Assembly (NCBI GenBank): GCA_947462335.1 | Contig: OX381710.1 | Coordinates: 57,854,842-57,918,841 of the forward strand | DNA length: 64,000 nucleotides | Reading direction: 5' to 3' | Source: Harmothoe impar | Lineage: Eukaryota > Annelida > Polychaeta > Phyllodocida > Polynoidae | In this document: positions 43,201-54,106 of the stretch, in pieces | Numbering within the stretch: the stretch's first letter is position 1 | How the letters are laid out: every line of letters begins with the position of its first letter | Translations under genes and position numbers: made by a program | The notes under the pieces: generated by a model | Databases searched by the model: none | The model's input: the letters and a program-made list of their open reading frames with translations, nothing else | Told to the model about the DNA's origin: nothing

Positions 43201-46200
43201 CTCCCCAAACACAATCCACACACTCCTGAAGCCTGTACTGTGTTATATGAATCACAATCGATATCTGCTTGGAGAGTATGGTTTGTGGAGGTGTAGCTGC
43301 GCATGCCCAGGTGACGTTTCTGCTACAGGTGGGTTTGACCCTGACTTTGACCTTGGTAGTGACACCTGGTGTCAGGGTCGGAGTATGTATTTGTGGTCTG
43401 GAGCTAAGGCCACAACCCCTGGTGTACTTAGCATCCACGTACGGCAGGGTTAAAGATGAGTCGGTCAGTATGTAGACACAGACTGCTGTCAGACATGTCA
43501 TGTAATAAAAAGGCTAGATAAAAAGCCAACATAAAACAATTACATGTAACATAAGTTTCCTAATAATCGTATTTAAGCAAAACGACATCCATCAAAATGT
43601 TAGGTCAACATGTATGGCCAATTCATGAATAATCTAGTATTAAAAATAATAAGTTTGACCATATCAACTAGAATGGTGCCGTAGTACAATGTGTAGTAGA
43701 TACTCTGTCCGTGGCTCTCTATCGGAACCCTGCACTCTAGATTTACCAGGAAGGCGTTTCTCGTTTATGGAAGTGACTTACGGACCCCCGTTAAGAAAGT
43801 TATGGACTCCATAAGTCAATTTATGGACTATGGACTTTCCAAAACAAGCTATGAAAATGCATTTCTATGAAGTTATAAATCATGCCATGAGGACCGTATA
43901 GGCAGGGCCTTACTTTTCTGTACAAAAACAGTGGTCTTTCTAGCCTTAATTAAGAGAACTAGAAGAAAGTTATGGTTTATGGAAAAAAAGTTATGGACTC
44001 AATGATTCCCCACCAGAAACGCCCTCCTGGAATCAGCACTATAATTATGTTCCTTATAGTTGTTTTGTTGTGCCGGCAGGACCCCGTCAGCAGCTGAACC
44101 AGCTCACCCACTACATGGACGCCTCCATGATCTACGGCTCCACCAAGGAGGAGGCCGAGAGTCTCCGACCTGCAGACAGCAGTACGTAGTGCTTGTTATC
44201 TACATGTACAACTTCATCATACCACTCCGCTAATCACCGCCCTCTTTTGATACATTTACTGACATCAATTATGTTATATCAGAAACTGCAGAAGATAGGA
44301 CCTGTTAAAGCCAGTGTAGGCTAGAAGGAACATGTGGAGTACCCCAGTGGTCTATCCTGGGTACTGTGCTGTACTGTGTTGGCTTCAGAAGCCATACAAA
44401 ACGCACTTCCTCTAAAACAGCCACCCCATCGATATGGCCATGTGTCCATATTTCCAGTGGGTGGCCACATAACAGCTAGTTGGGATGCAAAGTTATTCAA
44501 TAAGGGCTATTGTACAGATGTCTGTTACAGACAAGTATAAACTCAAAGGTAAGCTCATGAATTTGAAATAATTATATTTGGCAGGTCGCGGTAAGCTGCG
44601 GATGTCCAGGAACCTTAACCCCCACTACAAACCACTGTTACCTCAAACAGACAACGACGAGTGCCGGGACGTCAACTCCACCATCCGCTGCTTCAAGGCT
44701 GGTACGTGCACAGGGGGAGTCATAGTACCTACTCTACCACTTGTATTTTGGTCAGACCAATTTCTAGGACATTAATTATAGACACATGTTAGGCCTATAA
44801 AGTATCATGGGTTACGCTTGGTTGATGCAGATGATTGAATATTCATGATATATAGGTGACAATTCTTTGTAGTCCGAGTTCTGATTGCTTGATACCAGTG
44901 ACAATAAATTCTATCTACCTAATGCAATTTCTGATTTGTTAAAAGTTAGACTAAAGACATGTCCACAACATCACATATTATCAAAAGAACATGCCATAAT
45001 ATTTGGTCACAGCGTATGATGGGTCTGGAAATGCTGGTGAGCCCTTTCATCAATTGGCTTCCTTAATTTTTCTATTTAGAATGTTTTCCATGGTAAAGTC
45101 CTATTAACCATGCAACAAGAATACCAAGTTAACTTCGCTCTAAAACATTCCATTTGGGTCATATCTTTATATCTTAAATATAAAAGATTTAATTGCACCC
45201 AAAATGGAATTCTTTGTTGTACTTGTCCGGCTATTAAGGCGCCCCTGATGGCTAAAACCGATGGCTTAAAATCGCTCACGGAGGTTTTCCCTTGTTAATC
45301 TGCATGTAACGTCCTGATTGGTTGATGTAGGTGATGACCGTGTCAATGAGAACGTGCCGCTGACCGGTCTCCACGTGGTGTTTGCCCGCACCCACAACGA
45401 CATCGAGTCCGGCCTCCATCGGGCTAACCCTCAGTGGAGAGGGGAACGTCTGTACCAGGAAACCAGACGTATTGTGGGAGCCGTCTGGCAGCATATAGTA
45501 TACAACGAGTACCTGCCCATCGTCCTTGGTCCTCAGGCCATGAGCCGCTATGGTCTGACTCTACAGAGAGCGGGCTACAGCACCGGTTAGTACTGACATC
45601 CATTTCTCAGCTGAATTTGGCAAGACTGTATGGGTACCCATTTCCAATTAGTTCTGTTAGAGAATTGTATTAACTGTACTGTCTTGTTTACTTTAAGCAC
45701 CAGAAAAGGGCTCTAGACATATCTATTATGCACTAAAATCATGAGCAGGTATCAGCACCGGGCAATGGGGGTAGTCACTCGGGTAGTCATGAAGCCTCCA
45801 CATCTAGAAGCGTTAAGGCGCTAGTTACATGATGATAGGCCTCAGTATATTCAGCCAGTGGGGTTTGAAATTGCAGTATGTTCTTCTGTAAATCATAAAT
45901 CTTATAACCTTTATTTTCATTGATATATAATTTCCCATGTGTCTTTTACCAGTGTACGACCCGTCTGTGAGTGCAGATGCAGCGAACGTGTTCGCCACAG
46001 CCGCCTTCCGCTTCTCCCACAGCATGATCCCGGACACGGTGGTGTTCAGCAACAACAAGTACCAGATGAGGGAGAGCAAGCCGCTCAGCTCGGTGAGTCC
46101 TGGTGGTCAGTCTGTACAGGCCGCTCAGCTCGGTGAGTCCTGGTGTGTGTCTGTACAGGCCGCTCAGCTCGGTGAGTCCTGGTGTGTGTCTGTACAGGCC

Positions 46201-49200
46201 GCTCAGCTCGGTGAGTCCTGGTGTGTGTCTGTACAGGCCGCTCAGCTCGGTGAGTCCTGGTGTGTGTCTGTACAGGCCGCTCAGCTCGGTGAGTCCTGGT
46301 GTGTGTCTGTACAGGCCGCTCAGCTCGGTGAGTCCTGGTGTGTGTCTGTACAGGCCGCTCAGCTCGGTGAGTCCTGGTGGTCAGTCTGTACAGGCCGCTC
46401 AGCTCGGTGAGTCCTGGTGTGTGTCTGTACAGGCCGCTCAGCTCGGTGAGTCCTGGTGTGTGTCTGTACAGGCCGCTCAGCTCGGTGAGTCCTGGTGTGT
46501 GTCTGTACAGGCCGCTCAGCTCGGTGAGTCCTGGTGTGTGTCTGTACAGGCCGCTCAGCTCGGTGAGTCCTGGTGTGTGTCTGTACAGGCCGCTCAGCTC
46601 GGTGAGTCCTGGCGGTTAGTCTGTACAGGCCGCTCAGCTCGGTGAGTCCTGGTGTGTGTCTGTACAGGCCGCTCAGCTCGGTGAGTCCTGGCGGTTAGTC
46701 TGTACAGGCCGCTCAGCTCGGTGAGTCCTGGTGTGTGTCTGTACAGGCCGCTCAGCTCGGTGAGTCCTGGTGTGTGTCTGTACAGGCCGCTCAGCTCGGT
46801 GAGTCCTGGTGTGTGTCTGTACAGGCCGCTCAGCTCGGTGAGTCCTGGCGGTCAGTCTGTACAGGCCGCTCAGCTCGGTGAGTCCTGGCGGTCAGTCTGT
46901 ACAGGCCGCTCAGCTCGGTGAGTCCTGGTGTGTGTCTGTACAGGCCGCTCAGCTCGGTGAGTCCTGGCGGTCAGTCTGTACAGGCCGCTCAGCTCGGTGA
47001 GTCCTGGTGTGTGTCTGTACAGGCTGCTCAGCTCGGTGAGTCCTGGCGGTCAGTCTGTACAGGCCGCTCAGCTCGGTGAGTCCTGGTGTGTGTCTGTACA
47101 GGCCGCTCAGCTCGGTGAGTCCTGGCGGTCAGTCTGTACAGGCCGCTCAGCTCGGTGAGTCCTGGTGTGTGTCTGTACAGGCCGCTCAGCTCGGTGAGTC
47201 CTGGCGGTCAGTCTGTACAGGCCGCTCAGCCCGGTGAGTCCTGGTTGTCAGTCTGAACAGGCCGCTCAGCTCGGTGGTCAATCTGGACAGAGAGGGATTG
47301 AGGGACATTTATAGGATGTCACAATGCCCTCCGACAATGATTATGAGCCACCATGTGAGGAGAGGATGGCTCTATGAGGATGGGGAGGACACATGCTGAC
47401 CAACAGGCACATATACAACCGGGGGTTGGGAATCGGGTGACTCCTGTCAGCTCAGTGAACCTAGAACCAAGGACTGCTCGGGGAACTTCTCAAACTGAGA
47501 AATGTGATTAACAACTTCATTAATTTATTATTCTAGGTGCTGCGTCGTCCATATGAAGTGTACAACAATGCCCATACAAGTGGGTCTGCTGTTGACGCCA
47601 TTATGCACGGTGTCATGTCCCAGAGTGCAATGCGCATTGACCGTCACTTCTCCAAACAAGTCACACAACATCTATTTGCAGAGAACCCTCCACATGGGCC
47701 TGGTAAGTATAACCCTCATACCATATAGGCAATATACCATCAGAAATTCGCTGCAACCAGTTACAGTACCCAGTGAGTACACATAGAAAAGAAACAGAGT
47801 CAAAAGGCACACTTTTCTCAACCATATCTTGCATGGCAGACAATGGTCTAGAGTTTTCAGCAGCCATGTCTTGTGAGATCTAAAGGTTACATTATATTAC
47901 AGAGTGTTTCCAAGGCAGACTGTTTAGGGGAATCACAGTGCTTCATAATATTTGTTTAACCATTTCTAGCAAATAAGTTAAAAATACCCATGAAGCAATA
48001 GCTGATATACGCATGCCAACTGGTAGAATCCTTCAGATCGAGACTGTCTGCTGCATAATCAGCCACTATGGCTGTGAGCCTCTATTTAATTATTTATTGA
48101 ATTATTTCCATGACTGTATTCCCTTTGTACTTCAGGTACGGATTTAGCATCAATCAATATTCAGCGTGGACGTGACCACGGGTTGCCATGTAAGTGCAAA
48201 ATGTCACCCTCAATACCTCTGTCACAATAAGTACATGCTGTGCTGTTAGAATAGACAAAATGAAGTACTAGCATGTATCACACCTTACTACTATTTCTAA
48301 TACATCAGAGACTGGAATCAGAAGTGTGTCATCGGCCACCACTTTATTAGCCATATGTCACATGGCCTTACAGTTTCCTGGTTAGTGCACCATTTCGGGC
48401 AGTACAACCCTACATACTGATGCAACACCACGTCAAAATATAAATCATCATGACCCTTTCCAGCATACAACACCTGGAGGAAGTGGTGTGGGCTAAAGGT
48501 AGCCCGTACCTTTGAGGAGTTGGTGGACCTGCCTGCAGAGGACAGGGCAACCCTCAAGAGTGTTTATCAGTAAGTGTCATCTCTCATTCCCCTCCAGTTC
48601 CAATGTCCATTACTCACATCACATCAAATACCGTTTTGTTGGTATCCACCCGCCCCCTTAAGTCTAACTTTCAGGTGAGAGTGGTTTTAGCGACAATGAC
48701 GCTGACTTTTCTGAGTGTGTAACCTTTCTCTATGTTCCTCCGTTCTTCCCATCTGCCATCCTCCATCACCGCCCATCTCGTAACTGGTGTATGTCCCTGT
48801 TCTTACTCTGGAACCCGTTGGACTATGGCTCTACGATCTTCATGTCCTCCCATTCGTCACCCCCCCCTACCCCCTTGCTTTCCCCTTTCCCCTTAATTCC
48901 TCCCACACTCTGTACAGTACTGTTCCCTACCTCTATATCACTCTCTGTTCCTCTCTTCTCCCATTACTGCCTGTTTGACTGCAGTCCCTATACATGTGTT
49001 GGCGTGTTTCAGACACGTGGATGACGTGGACGTGTTTGCCGCCTCTGTCTGTGAGGATAACGTGGCGGGCGGCATGGTGGGCCCCACCTTTGCCTGCATC
49101 CTCGGACGGCAGTTCAGGAACTCCAAGGTCGGAGACCGCTTCTGGCATGAGAACGGGGATCCCAAGGTCAGGTTCACTCCAGGTGAGTCGATGGGCGGAT

Positions 49201-51502
49201 TGATAGACACCAGGCATACATGTACCTTCCGAAATAAGGGAGTGATCATTTTTTATCAACAGGGGGGGGGGTTGGTTTGGGGGGGGGCAAAAAAATTTGG
49301 ACCCCTTGACCGGGGGGGTGTAAAAAATTTGGACCCCTCTTGGGGGGGGGGGTCAAAAAAATTTAACCTGTTTTGGGCCAAAAAGCCCGCGCGTTACTAT
49401 GCTTCAAAGGGCCCGCGCGCGCGCCGATTTCCGACCCGTGGGGGGGGGGGGGGTAAAAAATTTCGACCCGTTGACCGGGGGGGGGTGAAAAAAATTTCGC
49501 ACGCTCCGCGCGGAAAAATCCCCCCCCCCCCCTGTTGTTAAAAAATGATCACTCCCTAAGGCCCCTATCAACTATTGCCCGTTTTACGTGGGGTGGGAGG
49601 GAAGCGGTACACCATTTACTATTGACATGGTTGTGTGTACCTTGGTGAGAGATATCTTCCATTGTAACATTTAGGGAGGTTGCCATTGTTGTTGCTAAAT
49701 GCAATAATTGTACATAAGTGGCCCTTAGATAAAAATGACTTTGGTGAACAATGACCGTTAGGCCACTTAAAAAAATAAAATGGTTTCTCATCACCGCACA
49801 CATCATAAAAATCAGCTTTGGAGTGATTATTTTTTTCAGATATTGGCATATTTGGTATCAAATTAAAGCTTATACTGCCAGTTATGCAGTAGGATAGAAA
49901 TGACTTACATTTTCCCCACTTTTAAAGACCAATACATTCTTAACTACTAAAATGTGAATTTAGGTTGTGAAAAACATATCATATTATTCTACACATTTTG
50001 GCCCGTGAGTAAAAAAACACACAATAAAAACCTCCCTCGTCTCATTTTTGAGTCCTTGGTGATGAGAAACCACTTTTTTTAGTGGCCTCAGTGAGAGGGA
50101 TATTGGCCAACAGTTATAACCCTTCGAATCACGCACACATGTATAAGGAATGCCCCCCCCCCCCCCGCCTGGGTACATAGGATCGGTTCAGCACTATTCA
50201 TAGATTTCCATGAGTCTGGCAGACTGTTAGCTGGATTATGTCTGTAGAGCAGTGAAACTACACTGTAAAAAATCACCGTTGAAATTACGGAGAATCAATG
50301 CCAAATTTGACGGTGTATCACCGTAATTGTGATTTACGGTGAGACACTGTAAAACTTATTACTTTCACATTGAACATCCGTAAACCAGTACAGTGAAACA
50401 ATGTTTTTTCATTTACGGTGAATCTCACGTTAAAAGTTTGCTCACCAGGTGGCAGCTTGGTTTGATAGAGAGACTTTAGTGGAACCTATCAACTAAAAAC
50501 ATACATAATTGTGTTAGATTTATAAAGATATCCAAATATCTCATTAATTATACAGTCAAAATTAAAGCCTTTGGCATAATAAAGATGAAAAATACATAAT
50601 TTCCTTTTTTCAGACCCTGGACACTAGTACGAATAGTATAAACACCCATGTTGTGGTAATTAGAATTATACATATTGAGACTGTTGTCAGAGTTTCTTTG
50701 TAACAATCCTAGAGTACCTTTTGCTCATGGATTGTAATTGTATATTGCTATGAGGCATTCAATTATGCTTCTCAGGCCTAATATATGTATACAGGCCTGG
50801 AATTAAGATGATATTATGAAATATACAACAATGAATTAATCCAGAAACAATTATAATCATCATTGAATAGCAGAGAATCACCGTATAATAATGATGAATC
50901 ACCGTAAAAATACAACAGGAAAGGCCTGTAAAATTTACGGGGGAAAGCAAAATACGGTGACCGTAAAAAAAACGGGAAACGGTCGGCATTCAGTGATGCA
51001 AGTGATTCACCGTAATTTTTACGGGATATTTTTTACAGTGTACTAATACTATCTTGCTGTCAACTTCTTTAGGTCAGTTGAAGGAGATTCGGAAGATGAC
51101 CTTGTCCAAGCTGGTGTGTAAGACCTCTGACCTCAGGCCATCTGAGTCTATGGTGCAGAAGTATGCCATGCTCAGACCATTAAGTGAGGCCTTCAAGGAG
51201 CTGGGGTAAGTGCATCTATACTGTCTTATTGGGTGGCATTCGATGATTTTTATCCACGTGGTCTCTAAGAACTGCTTAAAGGGTCCCTAAATACCCACAT
51301 TATACAAAAAAAAATGAAGTGCCCATTTACTGACTTCAAACACATGGTGTTCTCCCCTCATTATATCTGCTTTTGTTGCTGTTTCAGATCAAGGAACTAT
51401 GCTGAGGTGTACAGCATGGTCAGTTTGTACCACGGTGAACAGAATGAACGACGACCCTGCAGCGCCCTACCAGACATGGACATGACCCAGTGGAGACAAT
51501 GA
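34221..51502 (+). CDS. Secreted chitin-binding (CBM14) animal heme peroxidase, 19 coding exons
   Basis: Coding exons with GT..AG borders and matching phases: 34221-34266, 35424-35732, 37203-37625, 38297-38623, 38942-39046, 39272-39386, 39804-40078, 40957-41145, 42496-42669, 44080-44181, 44585-44701, 45331-45585, 45953-46092, 47537-47702, 48136-48189, 48464-48569, 49013-49182, 51073-51205, 51388-51502. The sum is 3321 bp (1106 aa). Domains: signal peptide (MWMIPVVALAVALVSG), three CBM14 domains, Pro/Thr linkers, then a myeloperoxidase-superfamily domain. Heme-site residues are present: distal GQFLDHD, catalytic Arg and ester-linking Glu in GDDRVNEN, proximal His in AFRFSHSMIP, calcium-loop YMDASMIYGS, and INIQRGRDHG. 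It should use hydrogen peroxide to oxidise halides or phenols at a chitinous or mucous surface. The exon 2 donor is uncertain (35732 or 35714, both in phase). Confidence 0.9.
34300..37495 (+). repeat. Tandem segmental duplication (period about 1.78 kb) carrying a CBM14 exon
   Basis: Copy 1 (about 34300-35715) and copy 2 (about 36090-37495) align through intron and exon, e.g. TGACTGAATTGGCCCTGT in both introns, and TGATGAGATGATAGCCATGA. Exon parts differ at only about 16 of 290 positions whereas introns are much more diverged and gapped. Homology stops near the end of the CBM14-encoding segment, after which the exon tails differ. Confidence 0.85.
35424..38623 (+). other. CBM14 (peritrophin-A) module of the peroxidase: exons 2-4
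   Basis: Exon 2 (35424-35732) and exon 3 (37203-37625) each encode nearly the same chitin-binding domain with the six-Cys pattern (SDYCSDR, NDCSRYVSCW, SCQPGLLYD, GVCNYA, NCES). Exon 4 (38297-38623) encodes a more diverged one (GPNCRRDGLYPDTSDCNRYY, FNCPLGTYFHPELLRCEF). All exons are phase 1-1, so any combination keeps the frame and exon skipping would yield one-, two- or three-domain forms. Pro/Thr-rich tails follow each domain. Confidence 0.85.
39523..39547 (+). other. Possible alternative terminal exon of peroxidase gene
   Basis: An acceptor (ACATTTTTCAG) at 39522/39523 is phase-compatible with the donor of exon 6 (39386) and would add EIAEYKES and stop, giving a secreted chitin-binding protein without peroxidase. 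No clear poly(A) signal follows, so this may be a cryptic site. Confidence 0.25.
46081..47272 (+). repeat. Minisatellite of exon end plus splice sites, 31 copies of 39-40 bp
   Basis: The first unit is the real 3' end of exon 13 (CCGCTCAGCTCG|GTGAGT at 46092/46093). Thirty further copies of the exon-end word follow at 39- or 40-bp spacing, all but the last with GTGAGT and almost all preceded by TCTGTACAGG (GTACAG acceptor-like). Variants TGTGTGTCTG, TGGTCAGTCTG and CGGTCAGTCTG or CGGTTAGTCTG distinguish unit types. The final unit (47261) lacks the GAGT. Many 39-bp units keep the exon frame open, so partial retention would be translated. The next real exon starts at 47537. Confidence 0.97.
49238..49556. 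repeat. Harbinger-like MITE rich in G-runs, in peroxidase intron 17
   Basis: The termini GGGAGTGATCATTTTTTA and the reverse complement TTAAAAAATGATCACTCCC are flanked by TAA on both sides (49235-49237, 49557-49559), fitting the 3-bp TWA duplication of PIF/Harbinger elements. The interior has runs of 7-14 G followed by AAAAATTT and GACCC words. A partial relative lies at 33020. Non-coding. Confidence 0.8.
50261..51040. repeat. CACTGTAAAAAAT-ended element with TTACGGTGA array, in intron 17
   Basis: The ends CACTGTAAAAAATCACCG and TATTTTTTACAGTG are inverted and flanked by TA. CACCGTAA or its complement occurs about ten times, confined to the outer thirds (50270-50430 and 50870-51035), with an AT-rich middle. 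Non-coding; 780 bp. Confidence 0.8.
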
Positions 51503-52098
51503 ACAAATCAATACTAAACAGTATATTCCATGTCCAGCTTTGTCCATTTATTTCACTCTGCTCTCATTCAGTTGAGACAAATGCACGTTGTCTCCCTAAT
51601 CATTTTCATCAGACTCCCTAGAAAAGATGACATGGTAATTCCTGTCTAAAGTTTAGTAGTTTGACCTCTTGTCAATGTTCTCAAGTAGGTTTAGCATGTT
51701 TCTATTCCAACTTTAAATCTCAACTTGTCATATAACTTTAGCTTGAAATGTAGTGTAGTACCTTCCTTAAAAATGTTATTTAAAAGACATCCTGCATGCA
51801 TTTTTCTAGCTTTTCCCAATCATGGTCTGTGTTAATTTGTAATTAAAAGGTTCAGACAAAAACAACATGACAAGGACAAGAGTTTAGGGTTATACGACTA
51901 ACCATATGTATTATACAGTCTATTCAAAGGGCTTAATTGTTCAGTCTGTGGGCCCAGTTGTACTTTATCACATTGCCACATTCTACTAGCAGTGACACGT
52001 TAAATAGTATTTACCGGATATTCATGATGTGCACAAAAGTGTTTCAAGACTCAAAATAGTTCTTCGATGATAATTTTCTCCCCTAAAATAGCTCTAAG
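51503..52098. other. 3' flank of peroxidase gene
   Basis: AT-rich; contains the 3'UTR. ATTAAA near 51842 is the first poly(A)-like hexamer noticed. No other gene. Confidence 0.4.
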
Positions 52099-52390
52099 CA
52101 GAGGCGTAGGAAGCAAATCTCCATTTGGAGGGAGGGGGAGGCATGGAGGTCCAATCCAACCAATGTTAATCATCGACTATAATGTATGGTGGCGCATATA
52201 CATTCTTGTATTTGAATCGCATAACATTTATTTTTGAGCCCATTTAGTTCTGATTTCGGCCCAGGCCCCATTATCCCCATATAGGTTTTGTGAAATGTGT
52301 GTATTTTATAAAAGCGTCTTGGCAATTTTTTGGGGGGACCCACTGTGATTGGGAGGGGGGGGGCTGGCTCCCCTTCTTCCTACGCCACTG
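52099..52390. repeat. hAT-like MITE (CAGAGGCGTAGGAAG ends)
   Basis: CAGAGGCGTAGGAAG and CTTCCTACGCCACTG are inverted termini. The flanks share CTAAG (5 bp). The interior has G-rich runs. Non-coding. Confidence 0.75.
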
Positions 52391-54106
52391 CTAAGGTAAC
52401 TTAACATTGTAAAATAAATGGACAAAAAGGGACATTGTTATTGTCAATATGCAGCTCACTACAGACCTTGCCATCAGTGCACATTCTGTTTGTTATGGAA
52501 ATCCTATTCCTCCTTTGAATGAAAGGTATATTGTTCTTGCACTGACAATTTGTTTACTTGCTCTGAAGGCTTTTGAATTAATGCCATTCTATACGGATAA
52601 CATTAAACATGCCCTCCTATTTTGGACTAATGGTGAAAAGTCAATATCCAATGGTAAATAGCTTAGATCAGCATATATCACTTTGATGCGATGATTAAAG
52701 GTTAGGGCAGACAGGGATGCGGCAGTCAGGGCAGGCAGGGGTGCAGCATAATCATGCGGTGCTAGAGCACAACGTTTGTTACATAGACCCTGGCCCAGGG
52801 GACCTAGTGACAATGCACATTACCATGTAAACCATGATAGTATGGCCCAGGGGAATATAATGCATGGTGGCCAAAATAAGGCCTAACACAATTATCACCC
52901 ATCAGGACCAGGTGTGGCACAGCTTTTCCGGGTTGATAACTAAGGGCAGGCCTAGTAAATCATGTACTGTTACATCATATTAACAAGTACTTAACATATT
53001 GCTGAGGTGTTGATGTTAATGGCTGTTCATAGACACGTATTGGAAATTTGCGTCGAAATACTGGACCATATATCTATAACTGTTGGATTGAATCATCTAT
53101 CTAGCACCAGTCAGTTATCATGTCGGGCTTCGTTGTGACACGGTTCCCACCATAAATCTTTATGACCTAATCCAGAGCTTCTATGCAAATTTCATACTGG
53201 TTTTAAATGCTTTCCATGACTTTGTATGACTGGGAAACCTCATATAGTATACTGAGGAAACTGTGTATCTTTTCCATTATGTATGCGGTGACAGTTCATG
53301 TAAATAATAAATGTAGGGTGGAAGTCATTGGCAATTACTGGAATGTCAACACGTTGAGTGTTTTGCTGTGTTGTTAGCTGTGGCTGTATGGATCCCCAGC
53401 TCTTCAATGAAGTATACTGGATTTCTATGTACTCAAATATCTAAAGGATGGGATGAATAAATACGGGAAATTGATCTCTTGCTTTCATTTTCTTTCTGTA
53501 ACAGTCTGACAACAATAAATGCTTGAATATTGATGCCTCTAAATCCAAAGTGGTACTGGGTCCGTTAACGTAAGCACATGAGGACGTTACAATTCCGTGA
53601 TTTGGAATAACAAGAAGCGCATTAACAGTTATGTCATTTGCAAACAAATGTGGAAATCATCCCGTTATTGAAGATAGTTTAGAATGTTTTTAATAAAAGG
53701 ACGTTTAAAATTTAGCTAAATACCAAGAGTGCTTATTTAGTCAGATACAGTATTATGTATCATACTGATGTGACTCAACCATATGGGCATCTGCAGGGGG
53801 TTGATGTCCCCAGGGGTAGAGGTCCTAGAGGATAAAAGTCCAAGGGAGTAGATGTCCATTGGTGGATGTCCTAATATGGGGTAAAGGTCCAGGGGGTAAA
53901 AGTCCTAGGGGGTAGCCGCTCTCCGTGGCGGATCCAGGAATTTTGGAAAAGGGCGGGGGGGGGGGGGGCGTGAAATAGGCAATGTACTGGGTGTATTGAA
54001 AAATGTTACATTAAAATATACAGGAAAATAGGGGGGGGGGGAGTACGCCGGATCCGCCCCGTCTGAATCCGCGCCTGCCCTATAGAAACCTTTCATTCTC
54101 CGGATA
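52391..54106. other. Intergenic, repeats only
   Basis: It holds a degenerate tandem array (about 53790-53915) of GGGGGTARAWGTCCTA-type units and a short foldback (about 53930-54060) with GGCGGATCC inverted ends and G-runs. No gene is supported. Confidence 0.45.

Noticed and set aside
43031..43501. Overlapping frames on both strands in peroxidase intron 9
   Set aside because: No domain similarity, no splice-compatible borders, and mutual overlap; treated as chance frames.
45937..46921. Several repetitive reading frames (VQAAQLGESWC-type) in the peroxidase gene
   Set aside because: They are translations of the 39-bp minisatellite in an intron, open because the unit is a multiple of three; not independent genes.
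48975..49541. 188-codon frame beginning in peroxidase exon 17
   Set aside because: The first part is the real exon, but beyond the donor at 49182 it runs into the G-rich MITE; splice signals and phase favour the spliced model.
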